A stretch of 64,000 nt of DNA from Elysia chlorotica (taxonomy: Eukaryota > Mollusca > Gastropoda > Plakobranchidae), in the NCBI GenBank assembly GCA_003991915.1, contig RQTK01000156.1, forward strand, positions 459,606 through 523,605, in the 5' to 3' direction. How positions within the stretch are numbered: the stretch's first letter is position 1; each line of letters starts with the position of its first letter. The notes beneath the pieces are model-generated. The model searched no databases and was not told where the DNA came from. It saw only the letters and a list, made by a program, of their open reading frames with translations. This document shows, piece by piece, positions 1 to 11,196 of this stretch. A program made the translations under genes and the position numbers.

Positions 1-44
<44 letters not shown>
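1..44. repeat. (TTA)n microsatellite at window edge
   Basis: Uninterrupted TTA/ATT trinucleotide repeat running off the left edge of the window. The same strand-independent motif class (AAT/ATT) recurs only in short form elsewhere. Confidence 0.95.
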
Positions 45-46
<2 letters not shown>

Positions 47-344
47 ATGATTTTTACGCTAGGATTAAAATTCAGATTAGACCCGATTAAATAAATGCCT
101 GGAATACAAATAATTGTGCATCAATTGTGTCGTTCTTGTTTAAGCCAAATAGAAGGTGGTCATGTTTCTCTTGGTTAATATTAAGATTCTTGCAGCAGTA
201 GGTGTCTATTTCGCCACAGTTGGTGAATAGGTTTTCATTTTTATACTTGTGAGCATAACATTGGGTCTCTTCATAATGGAAAAATTAAATTAATGTATCG
301 GAAACCATCGAGGTAGATAAGTGAGTGAACTTATCGTTTTTTTT

Positions 345-367
345 TGGTCTTATGTCTCTTATTTTAG
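345..367 (+). other. probable 3' splice site upstream of GPCR start codon
   Basis: A T/C-rich stretch (including TCTCTTATTTTAG) ends at 367, 23 bases before the ATG at 391. It suggests that the receptor has a non-coding 5' exon further upstream, possibly left of the window. A GTGAGT-like donor sequence at 321-326 is probably chance. Confidence 0.5.
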
Positions 368-390
368 CGACGCTGTCTAATTTGAAAGAA

Positions 391-1458
391 ATGGACCAGG
401 GTGCTACCAACTGCTCTGACTCTGGAGCCAACCAGACTGTCTCGGCCTGTACTCAATTGGACGCATTTGGTCAACACCTGGAGCGGATTTATCTCATGCT
501 AATGCCTTGTATCTTTTTCACAGCCTCGGCCATCGGAGTTGTCGGCGTTATCGGAAATATCCTGAATATTCTGGTGTTTGCCAAACTGGGATTCGCCGAG
601 ACCATCAACATCAGTTACGTGGCGCTTGCTGTCTCAGACTTATTCTGTGTCCTGAGCACTATGGCCAGCGCTTTTATTTTCACACCCGCCATGCAGGCTT
701 TACTCCAATATTACCGAGTTCAGGTGGACTTGCCCAGATTCGCAAACTTTACCTGTATCTTGCCCCAAACCGCGTTTTCTAGAACCACGGCTTTCCTCAC
801 GGCCTGGATCAGTTTGGAGCGATGCCTGTGCGTGCTGTTTCCTACCAGAGTTAGGCTCATCATAACGCGTAGAGTCACCAAGATGGTCGTCTTCGCTATG
901 TTTGTCCTAGGTTGCATTCCAGCTGTAATTGTGTACTTCACTATGGAGACTGGTTGGAGCTTTGACCCAGCCACTAACACGACCATCCTACTCATTTATC
1001 ACAGTTTCAAGAACGGCAACAATGTGTATCACAGTATTTCCACTATCCTGTACAACGCTGTCTACCCTGTCTTATCGTGGATCATGGTCACAACTTGCAC
1101 CATATTCCTTGTCACTAAATTGAAGAATAGCGCGAAATGGAGGAAGGCTAATGCACACATCGATTCCGACCCGAATCAGGGAAAGGCGCGAAGGAGCGAA
1201 ACCCGCATCACGAAAACCGTTGTGATGATTGCCTGCGTGTTTATCGTATGCTCTTTGCCGATTTCATTGCAGAACCTTGTGAGTCTAGCATTTCGACATG
1301 TGTATTCCACCTACGGGTCTCTAAGGCCCTTGTTTGTGGTTAATACAGGCTTTGCTGTTGTGTTCAGTGAAATTAACTCGAGCCTCAATATAATTTTCTA
1401 TTTAATCTCAGGTGCCAAATTTCGCATTACTCTCAAACAAATGTTTTTCAAAAAATAA
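391..1458 (+). CDS. rhodopsin-like GPCR, gastropod chemosensory-receptor-like
   Basis: Single coding exon, 355 residues from the ATG at 391. An in-frame ATG at 352 is possible, but a strong pyrimidine tract ending in AG at 366-367 looks like a splice acceptor, leaving 391 as the first ATG of the exon. Seven hydrophobic segments are visible. TM1 carries GNILNI, TM2 carries LAVSD, and the end of TM3 is ERCLC in place of DRY. TM7 ends NSSLNIIFY in place of NPxxY, followed by a short basic tail. N-linked sites NCS and NQT lie in the extracellular N terminus. A basic third intracellular loop (about residues 245-275) precedes TM6. The overall layout matches the intronless receptors annotated as chemosensory or FMRFamide-receptor-like in gastropods. 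It should sit in the plasma membrane and signal through G proteins; the ligand cannot be inferred. It is convergent with the GPCR at 3827-4852. Confidence 0.85.
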   Translation: MDQGATNCSDSGANQTVSACTQLDAFGQHLERIYLMLMPCIFFTASAIGVVGVIGNILNILVFAKLGFAETINISYVALAVSDLFCVLSTMASAFIFTPAMQALLQYYRVQVDLPRFANFTCILPQTAFSRTTAFLTAWISLERCLCVLFPTRVRLIITRRVTKMVVFAMFVLGCIPAVIVYFTMETGWSFDPATNTTILLIYHSFKNGNNVYHSISTILYNAVYPVLSWIMVTTCTIFLVTKLKNSAKWRKANAHIDSDPNQGKARRSETRITKTVVMIACVFIVCSLPISLQNLVSLAFRHVYSTYGSLRPLFVVNTGFAVVFSEINSSLNIIFYLISGAKFRITLKQMFFKK

Positions 1459-2047
1459 TGCGCGAATGAATGGAATGTCAGGTTTTCGCGAAAGATACTT
1501 CTCAGTCTAAATTTTTCGCCATAAGCATTTTTTCCACTCATCCGTTCCATATCTAAACCATCTCTAAAATCCGAATGAAAATAAAAGTCTTTTCGGTTTC
1601 ACTGCGACAAAACACATTTGAGGGTAACCGATGCGTTTTTATAGCCCACCTGGCGCATAAAATCATAAAACAATTATTTTATCGACCCCCTCTCCCCAAA
1701 AATTTAATCAAACAACACAACACGTAATTATATTATGTCTTAAAATACCATCTTAGCAATTGATTAAAAAAAGTAGAAAATATGAAATTGTTATACGTAA
1801 ATGGGCATGAAGGGATGGGGAAAAAGGGAGGGTGTGGGTATGATTATGTACAGTTCTCCAAAGATGAACAGCAGTTAACATTTTATGGTTCAGGATCAAA
1901 TCATGCCATTTGATGTTTCATATATAAAGGTTTTACGAAGGAATCTGAATGTTTATACACATATTACGGACAAAGTGAAATCGACACATAATAACTGTTA
2001 AGACTGGTGAATTAGATCCACATCAATGATTGTTTAAAATGCAAATT

Positions 2048-2110
2048 AAGATCCACATCAAAGTAAGATCCACATCAAATTAAGATCCACATCAAATTAA
2101 GATCCACATC
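2048..2110. repeat. 18-bp minisatellite, about four copies
   Basis: Tandem copies of a unit built on AAGATCCACATCAAATT, the first with a small variant. A further related piece (TTAGATCCACATCAATG) lies just upstream near 2011. Confidence 0.8.
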
Positions 2111-2976
2111 CATAATATAAAAAATATTCGCGTTTATTTCAACCCTAGACTTAATAATCAACTAAAACGTCACACAATTAAAGGAACAAAGTAATTAATA
2201 GTTTTTCAGGTAGATAAAACAATAAGAGTTTTAATAGGAAAGAGAATATTAAAGATATTGGACAATCAATCTTTACAAAAGTTAAGTAACATTTTACAAT
2301 ACAACCATACAATGTGTTGTAAACAATCCCATAATGACTGGGTGGAACAATAGCGGTTACCCATTTGGTCTTTAGTCGTCATTATTCGGTAATTTTCCCA
2401 CTCTACAAAATCACGATATACCAATATACCACTTACTCGCTTACATATGACTCTAAAAAGTATAGTTACAAACAATCTGGACAAATTAATCATTCCATAG
2501 GACAAGAAAACTATTTTAAAAACACATTAATATGACAAGAGAAACACAATTTCTATGTGTAACCATTTTTAAATAGTTTATATGAGAAGAAAATGTAATT
2601 GCCATTCAATGTGACGAATAAAATTGAGTTCAGAAACAAAACAAAAAAAAACAACAACCAAAAATAAATAATTTTATTCAGTTCAGTCGGTTCGAGCTTT
2701 GGACAGAGAGAAGGATGTCATCGGTTTAACTATTTGAGTTGTGACTTATCCTTTTTTTACTGTATTTAAATTGTCAGTTAAAATTTTGCTATAACAACTG
2801 GAAAGAAAAAAACTATTTTTGTACTATTGTATGAAATATACTGATCAGAAATACCCCAATGTATAAATTTTTGCGAAGGAGAATAGCTAACCTAGTAGAA
2901 AATGTTACTAGTTGGGTAGAAATGTACAAACACAAGATCTACTGAGGTGAAGATAGTGCCACGCCCCGAATCAAAT

Positions 2977-3002
2977 CTAGATCTAGATCTAGATCTAGGT
3001 CT
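2977..3002. repeat. (CTAGAT)n microsatellite
   Basis: Short run of TCTAGA/TAGATC units. Isolated TAGATCTAGATT-type words recur in the introns and spacers around 29.8, 31.56, 32.33, 32.5, 33.4 and 38.9 kb, so this hexamer is locally over-represented. Confidence 0.8.
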
Positions 3003-3826
3003 AACGGTAATTTTATAAATAATTATCACTGCCCGTCACATGGCCAAGTTAATGGATTTTTTAAAGGCTTTTTGTGTGTATTATGGACGAATCTAATATT
3101 GCATTTTTCTCTCTTTTTTCGGATTTGGACAATTTCAATGTCAAATTGGTTCATAACACAATACGTCTAAAAACATTAACTTGTCCCTTAACTGCGATGG
3201 GCAGTGTTATCTATATAAATACCAGTAGACGAAACTTCAGAATCTGATGTCTCATAGTCATCAAAATCAACGTGAAAATCACGGTCTGCATCCATTGTAG
3301 CTTCCAAGATCATAACAAAGTGAAAAGAGAAAAATCTGTCTCTCTACTTATGAAAACAACATACACGAAACTTGTCAGAATATTGGCAATATCGCAATTG
3401 AAATCAAAAGGCCTTCAAATAGCGGAAGAATTGTTTCTCATCGCAGTTCAACCGTAAACGACGAATTCGTCCGCATCGCAGTCAAGTATTTAAAACCAAT
3501 CTGGTATCCCGATATATCGGTTCAAGAAAATACAATTTTTGTATAAAAAGTATAAAAGCTTTTTTATTTTTTTAGGTTCTAAATTCAACGAAGAGAATAA
3601 TTCAAAACAAAATGCCTATCTGCCATTTAATGTTTAAGCATCAAAGTATCGCATGTTTAACACTTTTTTGTATTATACATTGGATAACATTAAAAAAAAA
3701 AGTAAGAAGGACAGAAAAACATTGTTCATAACAATCCCTATATGTGTGATGTTTTGAAGATACATTCCGATACTGAAGATTAGGCATATCAATAAACTTG
3801 ATAGCTTCTGATCGTTGAACATACTT

Positions 3827-4852
3827 CTACGCAGTTGTCTTTTTGTTGGTGCCTTCTGTAGCACAAGCACATATAATAAACATAAACTGACGACGATAGC
3901 CTGGGGCCCCAAGCATATAGATGTAGAAATTGACAGCGTGGTTAAGATAACTAAGACTAGTGAATGTATTGTAAGAAACAGTAAAAGCCGCCATATACTC
4001 TGGACACTTTTCAATGTGCAGTAAGTATAGATCAACAATATAAAAAATGTATAACAACAGCTTCGGAAGGAGAAAAAGAACAAAAGAGAGAACTGCCAAG
4101 AACATTATGCGGGTAATCTCAGCTTCCATTTTGAATGCCAAGCTGTTACTTACAGTCATCACAAGACTTTGCCTTCGTCTTCGGCTCCGTCTTATTTCAA
4201 GAGCGGTGAGATTCGTGAATAGAACTATTAGAATCATCGGAAGAAAAATGTATATCGAAAAATACATCAACGTCACATAGAAGAAATAATTGCCATTGGC
4301 AAGTGATTTGATTACGAAAGTCATTGGAAAAAGGAGGAAGTGAATTGAACTGACAAGGAAAACCGCAAAACACGTTACATAGGTGATCCTGATTGTGTAC
4401 AGCCTGGCTTTGTGTAGAGGATATCGGACAGCCACAAATCTCTCGACGCACATTAGCACTAGAAGCCAGTGAGAAAAGCTCTGGAAAATACGGCTGAACC
4501 ATTTTAAAAGGTTATCCAGATTTGTCACATGATGGTAGCCAGTGATCTCGTAGTAGGTCACGCTTAGAGAGACCAGCGCTACAAAGTCTGAGACTGCGAG
4601 AAGTCTGAGGTACAGCGTCGACGGCTTGGTGGGCATGCGCCCAAGGAGGATGAGGGCCAAGATGCTTCCAGGCAGCCCCAGCACCAGCGCTGCGGAAAAC
4701 ACCACATAGCTCTGAGTCTTGGACGCCGAGCACATGGCCTGGAAGCGTTGGAGATCCGACACCGTTGGCGGAGAGCAGGTGGAGCTGGACTGGAGCTTGA
4801 AGCATAGCGAAATATTGAACGTGCCCGTCTCGTTTAAGCTGCGCTCATCCAT
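3827..4852 (-). CDS. rhodopsin-like neuropeptide-type GPCR (FMRFamide-receptor-like)
   Basis: Single coding exon of 341 residues, ATG at 4852-4850, preceded by a likely acceptor (TCATCTGTTCAG, exon from 4864). Seven membrane segments are visible, the first around residues 46-70 with LGLPGSILALILL where GNxxV is usual. TM2 has LAVSDF. TM3 ends CVERFVAVRYPL, with ERF replacing DRY. The third intracellular loop holds RRSRRRR. TM7 is LNHAVNFYIYMLGAPGYRRQF, a variant of NPxxY followed by helix 8. The N terminus has two N-glycosylation sites (NET, NIS) and three cysteines. The tail has Cys-Ala-Cys, a possible palmitoylation site. The pattern fits the large lophotrochozoan set of FMRFamide-receptor-like peptide receptors. 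The ligand is unknown, and assignment below rhodopsin-like class A is inference. It is a different subfamily from the receptor at 391-1458. Confidence 0.85.
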   Translation of the reverse strand: MDERSLNETGTFNISLCFKLQSSSTCSPPTVSDLQRFQAMCSASKTQSYVVFSAALVLGLPGSILALILLGRMPTKPSTLYLRLLAVSDFVALVSLSVTYYEITGYHHVTNLDNLLKWFSRIFQSFSHWLLVLMCVERFVAVRYPLHKARLYTIRITYVTCFAVFLVSSIHFLLFPMTFVIKSLANGNYFFYVTLMYFSIYIFLPMILIVLFTNLTALEIRRSRRRRQSLVMTVSNSLAFKMEAEITRIMFLAVLSFVLFLLPKLLLYIFYIVDLYLLHIEKCPEYMAAFTVSYNTFTSLSYLNHAVNFYIYMLGAPGYRRQFMFIICACATEGTNKKTTA

Positions 4853-4864
4853 TTAGTCTTTTGC

Positions 4865-6745
4865 CTGAACAGATGATAATGTATTCATTTCAATTTAAGA
4901 TAAGGGAAAGAAAAGGTTTAAAAAGGTGATATGATTTATTACAGTTGATAATGCAAAGTTTTTCTTCACATTTCGTGTAGATATGTCGTTCATGAATTAT
5001 ATAAAAAGAATTTTTGAAAAAATAAATGGTTCATATTTAAAAAATTTGAATGCACTCATTTTGGTCATATGGTACCCGTCTTTACTGTCAGGGCTAAATG
5101 GGTATTTTGCGATGGCGATTTTGTTTCAAAGGATAATTTTCTTTACACTTTCACAACAGGTTTTTTGTCAAACGCTTTGGAAAAAAATGTAACACTGGTA
5201 GTAAAAAAAAGGATATGAATTCTTGACATGTTTCGGATGTAATAGTTCTTAAACAAGGGGTTAGTTAAACCCATTACATGGACAACTTACCTATCCTTTA
5301 CAACAATCATAAAACTCTCTTGCGTGTGTCTTTTTGCGAGTGAATTTTTTTTTAATTCATTTTTTTTTTCATTTTTTTTTCCTACAAGTGTCTTATTATT
5401 TAGTGGTTTATTGACTTTGACTTATTGTTTAGTAGTGAATTGACTTTGACTCTTAATGCATATGAATGTCTGCTACATTAAATCGATCTGTTATTCTTGG
5501 AAGCCTCAATATGAACCAACATTTATTTTAAAAGATAAATATAACAGTTTAAACTGTAAACTACTATAGTTTGAGCGTTCTCGCTACGAATAGAACTACC
5601 ATTAACGGCAACTATATCCCTTTTCGACAGGATAACCAGTTCAGTTTGATTTAAAACAACGCATGTGTTTGAAAAAATACCAAATGTATATCAAAACTTT
5701 ATTTTTTTCGACCGCATGATTATTGAGTTCACCCTATTATGCTGCAAAATATATTATATAGCTGTATGACCATTCACTCACATAACTTTTTCAAAAAAGC
5801 ATACCATTAAATTACGCAATTTTGTGCTATAAGATTCAATCATTTCTTTCTTACCTCAGTGTAGTCTCTTTAAAAAGGATAAAAAGCCTCTATATTGAGG
5901 ATCTTGATGAAAGTAAAGACGACTTGATCATGACACAATATTTAATGTCACTAAAATCATGGTTCATATTCATTATTTTTTTAAATTTAAAAATGAGTGT
6001 ACAATAATACTATTCACCACTGATTTATTTATGTAATAAAGAATACTTGAAATTTATCTAGGCACGCTTTGTGGTCTCATATTCACCAAACAAGGAATGT
6101 CTAAATCAGGTAAGAAAAATTATTTAATCCGCGTTCACAAATAGCGCATAGAATCAGTGTTTTTCTCTATTACACTCACTTTCGTGTAGCTTAAGTTGTG
6201 TCCACGATTAATTCTAACGATTCCAAACAGGAGACTGCCGGTAAATGATGCAAGTTTCAAGGTTTTGTCAATCTATCAATCGAAATTAAGCATTAAACAT
6301 ACATGTGTAATTTGGTCCTGCGTATCCGAAACCTATTAGTAAAATAAAAGTCTCAATTACCTCTTGAATGATTTATAAGACTTTTTTTACATAGCCAATA
6401 GTCAGACATTTTTACGTTAATAAATGTGTCTGAAAGTAAAACAGTACCAACTAAAATAATTTTGTGTGGGACATTAAACTTACTAAAACATTTTAATGAT
6501 GAGTTTCTGTATCATAAACCATAAATTAGATTAAATGACCAAAAAAAAACCACATTTTTTAAAAAGTTGCCTCATGGAGATTAAATCAGCAGTCTATTCA
6601 ATTCTCCACAGCCCATTATTTGAACGTTGTCCACTAGATTATTAGATATGCTCACTCATTATCAGCTTTTGAATCTAAATTGAAAGTTTTTCTGTTTGTC
6701 TTTTGTTTTTGCAGTACAGAAGTAGTAACAATAGCAGCAGTATTG
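4865..6745. other. intergenic, no gene seen
   Basis: AT-rich sequence upstream of the minus-strand GPCR. It presumably contains that gene's promoter and 5' exon. Short reading frames at about 4983-5192 and 5822-6007 have no recognisable domain and biased, low-complexity composition. Poly-T tracts cluster at 5346-5381. Confidence 0.6.
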
Positions 6746-6946
<201 letters not shown>

Positions 6947-6954
6947 ATTTTGGT

Positions 6955-7087
6955 GGGGGTGGTATCCACTCCCTGTTGCGTGTGTGTGGCAGCATAAAAA
7001 ATTGTCAGACGTGAGTCTTGGGGCCCGTCCACAATATAGCCTATATAGTGCTGATGTTGGACCTTAAACAAATTCAACAACTTAACA
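6955..7087 (+). mobile_element. tRNA-type SINE, 3' part only
   Basis: Matches the 3' half of the SINE copies at 8597, 9053, 12704 and 14783. Shared landmarks are GTGTGTGGCAGCA, TTGTCAGACGT, the CCGTCCACAATATAGCC block, and the ending TGTTGGACCTTAAACAAA before a CAAC-rich tail. It directly abuts the (AGT)n array on its 5' side, so its tRNA-like head is missing. Confidence 0.75.
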
Positions 7088-7595
7088 ACAGTAGTAGTAT
7101 CAATATAGTCATAATTACTTAAATGACCAAGCTACCCAACTATCGGTCACAAGTAAATAATTTAACCAGAAGATAAGTATGCCTTACCCTTGCTTGCTTG
7201 TATTGGCTATTATGTTCGAGTGACTCGATTGTATTTTAACGGTTTTGTAAGTTACTACAATTTTTTTATGTCTTTAACCGCACAAATACTCATATTATGT
7301 GAAAGAAAGAACTGAAACAACGATATACATGTACATGTAGTTTATATTGTTGTACAAGGGGTTCAGGTATAAAAAAATTACGCGTGATTGGTAAAGAAAA
7401 TAATCACAGGGCAAAAGTAATTACATGTAAAATATCTAGCTCATGGTCGATAGATGGGACGAAACACAGCGGACAGTCTCTACGGTGATTGCTGCTCATG
7501 TTTTAATCAGGTTGAGTACAACTGTAATGTCAGCATTTGTGAAATAAAGCCGACCTACAATTTGAGTTATCTCATCTCCTTTATTACCCTCATCA

Positions 7596-7645
7596 CCTCT
7601 CTCTCTCTCTTTCTCTCTCTCGCTCTCGCTCGCTCGCTTACTCCA

Positions 7646-7712
<67 letters not shown>
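7596..7712. repeat. (CT)n microsatellite, interrupted
   Basis: CT dinucleotide array with CGCT and TTCT interruptions in its first half and about 60 pure bases at the end. Confidence 0.95.
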
Positions 7713-7713
<1 letters not shown>

Positions 7714-8590
7714 CGAGCAGGTTTATTGCTGCTCCAAGTGAAATGGAACTCCAGTGTTTTTTTTCAAAACCTCAAATTTCGCTGTCGTGTTATCCGTGTG
7801 AACTAATATCTCTCATTTCAGAAAAAAATCCAACAAAAAACAACAACAACAACAACTAAAAATCAGTATTTGTAAAAACTTAAATTTCTATTTCATTGAC
7901 AAGGTCTTGAAACATTTTGTTTCTATCGAAGCCTCACATATATAACAAATCAGACGCGTTTTAAATTAAACGATGCTTTTAATAGCCTTTGTAACACACA
8001 CAGACACCTTAAGAAGAATATAAAATAAAAAGGGGAAAAGAAAATAATCTGTCTGACCTCCTTCTCTCACAAACCGTTAAAAATCACGTGACAATTTTAT
8101 TTTATTGAACAATGACGTAACTGCTATATTTCTATTGCAAACGCTTCCCTGTCTTTGGAAACGTTTAGTTTAAAAGGAGAATAAGTGTTTTCATATATAA
8201 ATTGATAGCATATATATACCTATACGTAGGTTTAGAACTAGCTATACCAATTCAAATATTGACGAAACAGTTGCCTACCAATACCCATAGTTGTTGCAAT
8301 CGGCTGATATTGTTAGAGCATATAAGATATTTTATGGAAATTATATTTTTGTGCTAGAGTCAGCTTACAAGCATCGCATAACTCTTGTAAGAAAGAGGTC
8401 GAATCCATTGGGAATGCGATTTCACCAAGATTATGTAACTTAGTTTTGAAATAATTAGCTGTATGTTATATTTAATTTAAATTATCAAACAATATCGTCC
8501 GCATAAGACAGGTAAGCAATGCTAAACGGTGCAATTTATTCTATTTTAACCAAAAACAAACAAACACACACAACAAAAACAAAAGCATAT
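7713..8590. other. intergenic, no gene seen
   Basis: AT-rich sequence with small (CAA)n runs (about 7836-7856). No coding potential or recognisable repeat family seen. Confidence 0.5.
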
Positions 8591-8596
8591 ACCTAT

Positions 8597-8847
8597 AAGG
8601 TAGACGGGGAGGTGGGGGGGGGGTAGAACATCGGTTTCCGACACAGGAGGTGCGTGGTTCGAGCCCTGGAGATTTCGCCCCCTACTAGCTGGGTCGGTGT
8701 CAATTTAATGTGACCGACTGAAGCCCTGTCTCGTGTGTGGCAGCAACTAAAATTGTCAGACGTCATACTTGGGACCCTTCCACAATACCTATATAGGCTG
8801 GGCTGCTGTCGTTGGGCGTTCAACAAACTCAACTCAACTCGACTCGC
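8597..8847 (+). mobile_element. tRNA-derived SINE, near full length
   Basis: The head has a tRNA-like A-box region (GTAGAACATCGGTTTCCGAC) and a B box (GGTTCGAGCCC near 8656). The body follows with GTCTCGTGTGTGGCAGCA, a TTGTCAGACGTC block and CCACAATACCTATATAGGC. It ends in CGTTGGGCGTTCAACAAA plus an ACTCA-type simple tail. The flank CGCTTCTTGTCTG after the tail is shared with the copy at 9053. Confidence 0.85.
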
Positions 8848-9052
8848 TTCTTGTCTGTCTCATATTTCCAGGTATTCCTCCAACGCATTGTTTTATAACT
8901 GCCTTGAATTAATTTTCGTTATATAAAATTGCTAGTAACAACGAGACATCGGATTCGAATGTTGAGGACTTAGGCGACGATTTTTTACTGAAATAAACAG
9001 GTTTTTTTTTATAGTTTTAACAAAAGGAAAACAAAAGTATTGACCTATATGG

Positions 9053-9292
9053 TAGACGCGGGGTAAAACATCGGCTTCCGACGCAGGAGATATGGGGTCC
9101 AAGCTCTGGCGATTTCACCTCCGACTAGATGGGTCGGTGTCAGTTTAATGTGACGGGAGTCAAATATCTCCGCCCTGTCTCGTGTGTGGTAGTACGTAAA
9201 ATTGTCATCCCTCAGACTTGAGGCCCGTCCACAATATAGCCCATATAGTGCTGGCGTTGGACGTTAAACAAACTCAACTCAACTCAACTCGC
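9053..9292 (+). mobile_element. tRNA-derived SINE, second copy in tandem
   Basis: Same family as the copy at 8597, with head GTAAAACATCGGCTTCCGAC, a degenerate B box (GGGTCCAAGCTC), and the tail GTTGGACGTTAAACAAA followed by AACTC repeats. Sequence before the head (CTATAxGGTAGAC) and after the tail (CGCTTCTTGTCTGxCTCAT) is shared with the first copy. This points to duplication of a larger block rather than two independent insertions. Confidence 0.85.
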
Positions 9293-9822
9293 TTCTTGTC
9301 TGCCTCATGACCGACGCGTTGTTTAATGCTTTGACTGTCTAGTCTATAAATAGAATGTCATGATAAATAAAAGTATGCAAAGAATTTTCTACCAAGCGAC
9401 GTATTGACGGGTCTTCTTGTTGAACACCACTCATGCTTTCCAAAAAAGTGGGAAACTTTGGCATTTCTTAAAATACATTGTACAAAGCGTATGAATGGTC
9501 ATAGTATAGGCGAGTAAAGGCAATCAAAACACTGGCGCATAAATATTTCTTCTCAACACCTTGAGCAATACACTTCACTTAAAAATACAGTTTGGGCTTC
9601 AACAAATGATTTGAATAAAACCATTAATAATTCAGTTCGTCAATACACAGGTTTCTAAAATAAACAATATTTACGCGGGCATCAACCAACAACAGTACAG
9701 GCAATCCTATAGCAACATCAGAAGAAATTATTCCTTATAATTATAGTAGAAGATGCAAAAAACTGTACATATTCTGCCTATAGGTATGTCTGTATGTTTG
9801 TCTCTATAGTTCTCCCTCTCAC

Positions 9823-9965
<143 letters not shown>

Positions 9966-10270
9966 TTTCTAACTTCTGTGATATAGCCACTTCCTATAAA
10001 CGTACTAACAAATTATGATTACACGTATCCAATCATGTCCTATTTAACAAAGCTTAACCATACAATTTATTGTATTATCTTGTTATATAATTGTGTGTGC
10101 GTGTAAATGTCTTAATAGAATCACAAACAAATGAAACAAGCTTAGGTTAATTTCTAGCATGGTTACTCTATAAATCATGCAGTCTTCATAGATTAACTCC
10201 ATTGATGGCAAAGTGGTACGTATAATCATTTTTGCGTTTATATTTTCAGAACTGGAAGATAAAAAAAATC

Positions 10271-10488
10271 TCAATAAAACCATTCAAAAGCAATGATTCC
10301 CACGATCGTAACGGCTGACGTCAAAGATCCAGTGAGGAAAAGCCAGCCCCAGCCTATTGTATGGATTAAACGGTTGGCGAAGATTGGTTCTAAAAGAGCT
10401 ACTGGAAAAATTTCAGAGCTTATTAAACCCATTGGAAGCACAGTAGGTTTTCCGAACTCAGACACGGTTATCAAGCTGAAGACGTGCA
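10271..10488 (-). pseudogene. orphan terminal exon of an MFS transporter paralogue
   Basis: On the minus strand this encodes about 72 residues that align with the last 72 of the intact MFS transporter at 15569-17059. EFGK, the central EP (LLEP against LVEP) and WLFLTGS match, and the ends read IIAFEWFY and IMALDWV. It corresponds to the end of TM10, TM11 and TM12, and ends at its own TGA. On its 5' side an AG (10490-10489) follows a pyrimidine-rich tract, so it looks like a real 3' splice site. The tract merges into the (CT)n complement of the (AG)n array at 10493-10586. No other exon of this copy is recognised between here and 15.5 kb. It may be the last exon of a gene whose other exons are diverged, or a dead fragment. 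Confidence 0.7.
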
Positions 10489-10492
10489 CTTG

Positions 10493-10507
10493 AGAGAGAG
10501 GGAGGGA

Positions 10508-10563
<56 letters not shown>

Positions 10564-10586
10564 AAGAGAGAGAAAGAGAGAGAGTG
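10493..10586. repeat. (AG)n microsatellite
   Basis: GA dinucleotide array with scattered AAAG interruptions. Read on the minus strand it is a CT-rich tract directly before the MFS-like exon. Confidence 0.95.
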
Positions 10587-11038
10587 AGGGAAATACAGGA
10601 GATGAGATTATATAAAAAGGCTTAACGTCTTTTGGGGCTCAATTTCTTATCCTTTATTTGTATCATACCACGTCCGTAATTCAGCAAACAGAAAAAGATC
10701 CCCTTAAAAAAGGTACGCTTTTTATCAGGCAAACACTAATTTAAAAAATTAAATATTTTGTCATAGAATTCAATTATTGAAAGAAAAGTATTTCACCTGC
10801 ATAAAAAAGATTTAAGAAATCTAAAATGCGGAAAGTACAGAACAATAATCCAGTTCTTAATATTGTTCGATTTTATCTTTTAAAAATAATGTATCATTCC
10901 TCGGTTACATAGCCTCTTTATTCATATTTCATGCTGACCCTTTCCCCACCCCATCAGAGAGACTGTTTTCATTGCTACACCCCGCCCACAAGCACTGCCG
11001 CTTGACGAACTTTCTTCTTCACTACTCGCCTGTCCACA

Positions 11039-11196
11039 CGTAGACACGCCTCCAAACAGTCTTAAGCCCCTCACAGCCAAGGGGTGAATCGACGCATATC
11101 CCTATTTGGACATGTTAACCTGTAGAAACACCTTCAAGCAGTTTAAAGCCCCTCCCACAAAGAAGTGAATTGGCGTATACCCTCATCGGGCATGCG
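11039..11196. repeat. diverged tandem pair, about 85-bp unit
   Basis: Two adjacent segments share ordered words: CCTCCAAACAGTCTTAAGCCCC against CCTTCAAGCAGTTTAAAGCCCC (similar, not identical), then a GTGAATYGRCG block, then CCCTMATYKGGCATG near the end. The unit is GC-richer than its surroundings. Function unknown. Confidence 0.6.

Larger units (their letters stand above)
1459..3826. other. intergenic region between convergent GPCR genes
   Basis: AT-rich DNA with no supported gene. It must contain the 3' UTRs of both flanking receptors. It also holds a small 18-bp minisatellite (about 2048-2110) and a short AGATCT-type array (about 2977-3002). Several A-rich and T-rich runs are present. Confidence 0.7.

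Noticed and set aside
3188..3295. Short acidic minus-strand frame starting MDADRDFHVDFDDYE
   Set aside because: Only 35 codons, with no splice sites or recognisable family downstream. It could be a transposase N-terminal remnant, but nothing supports that.
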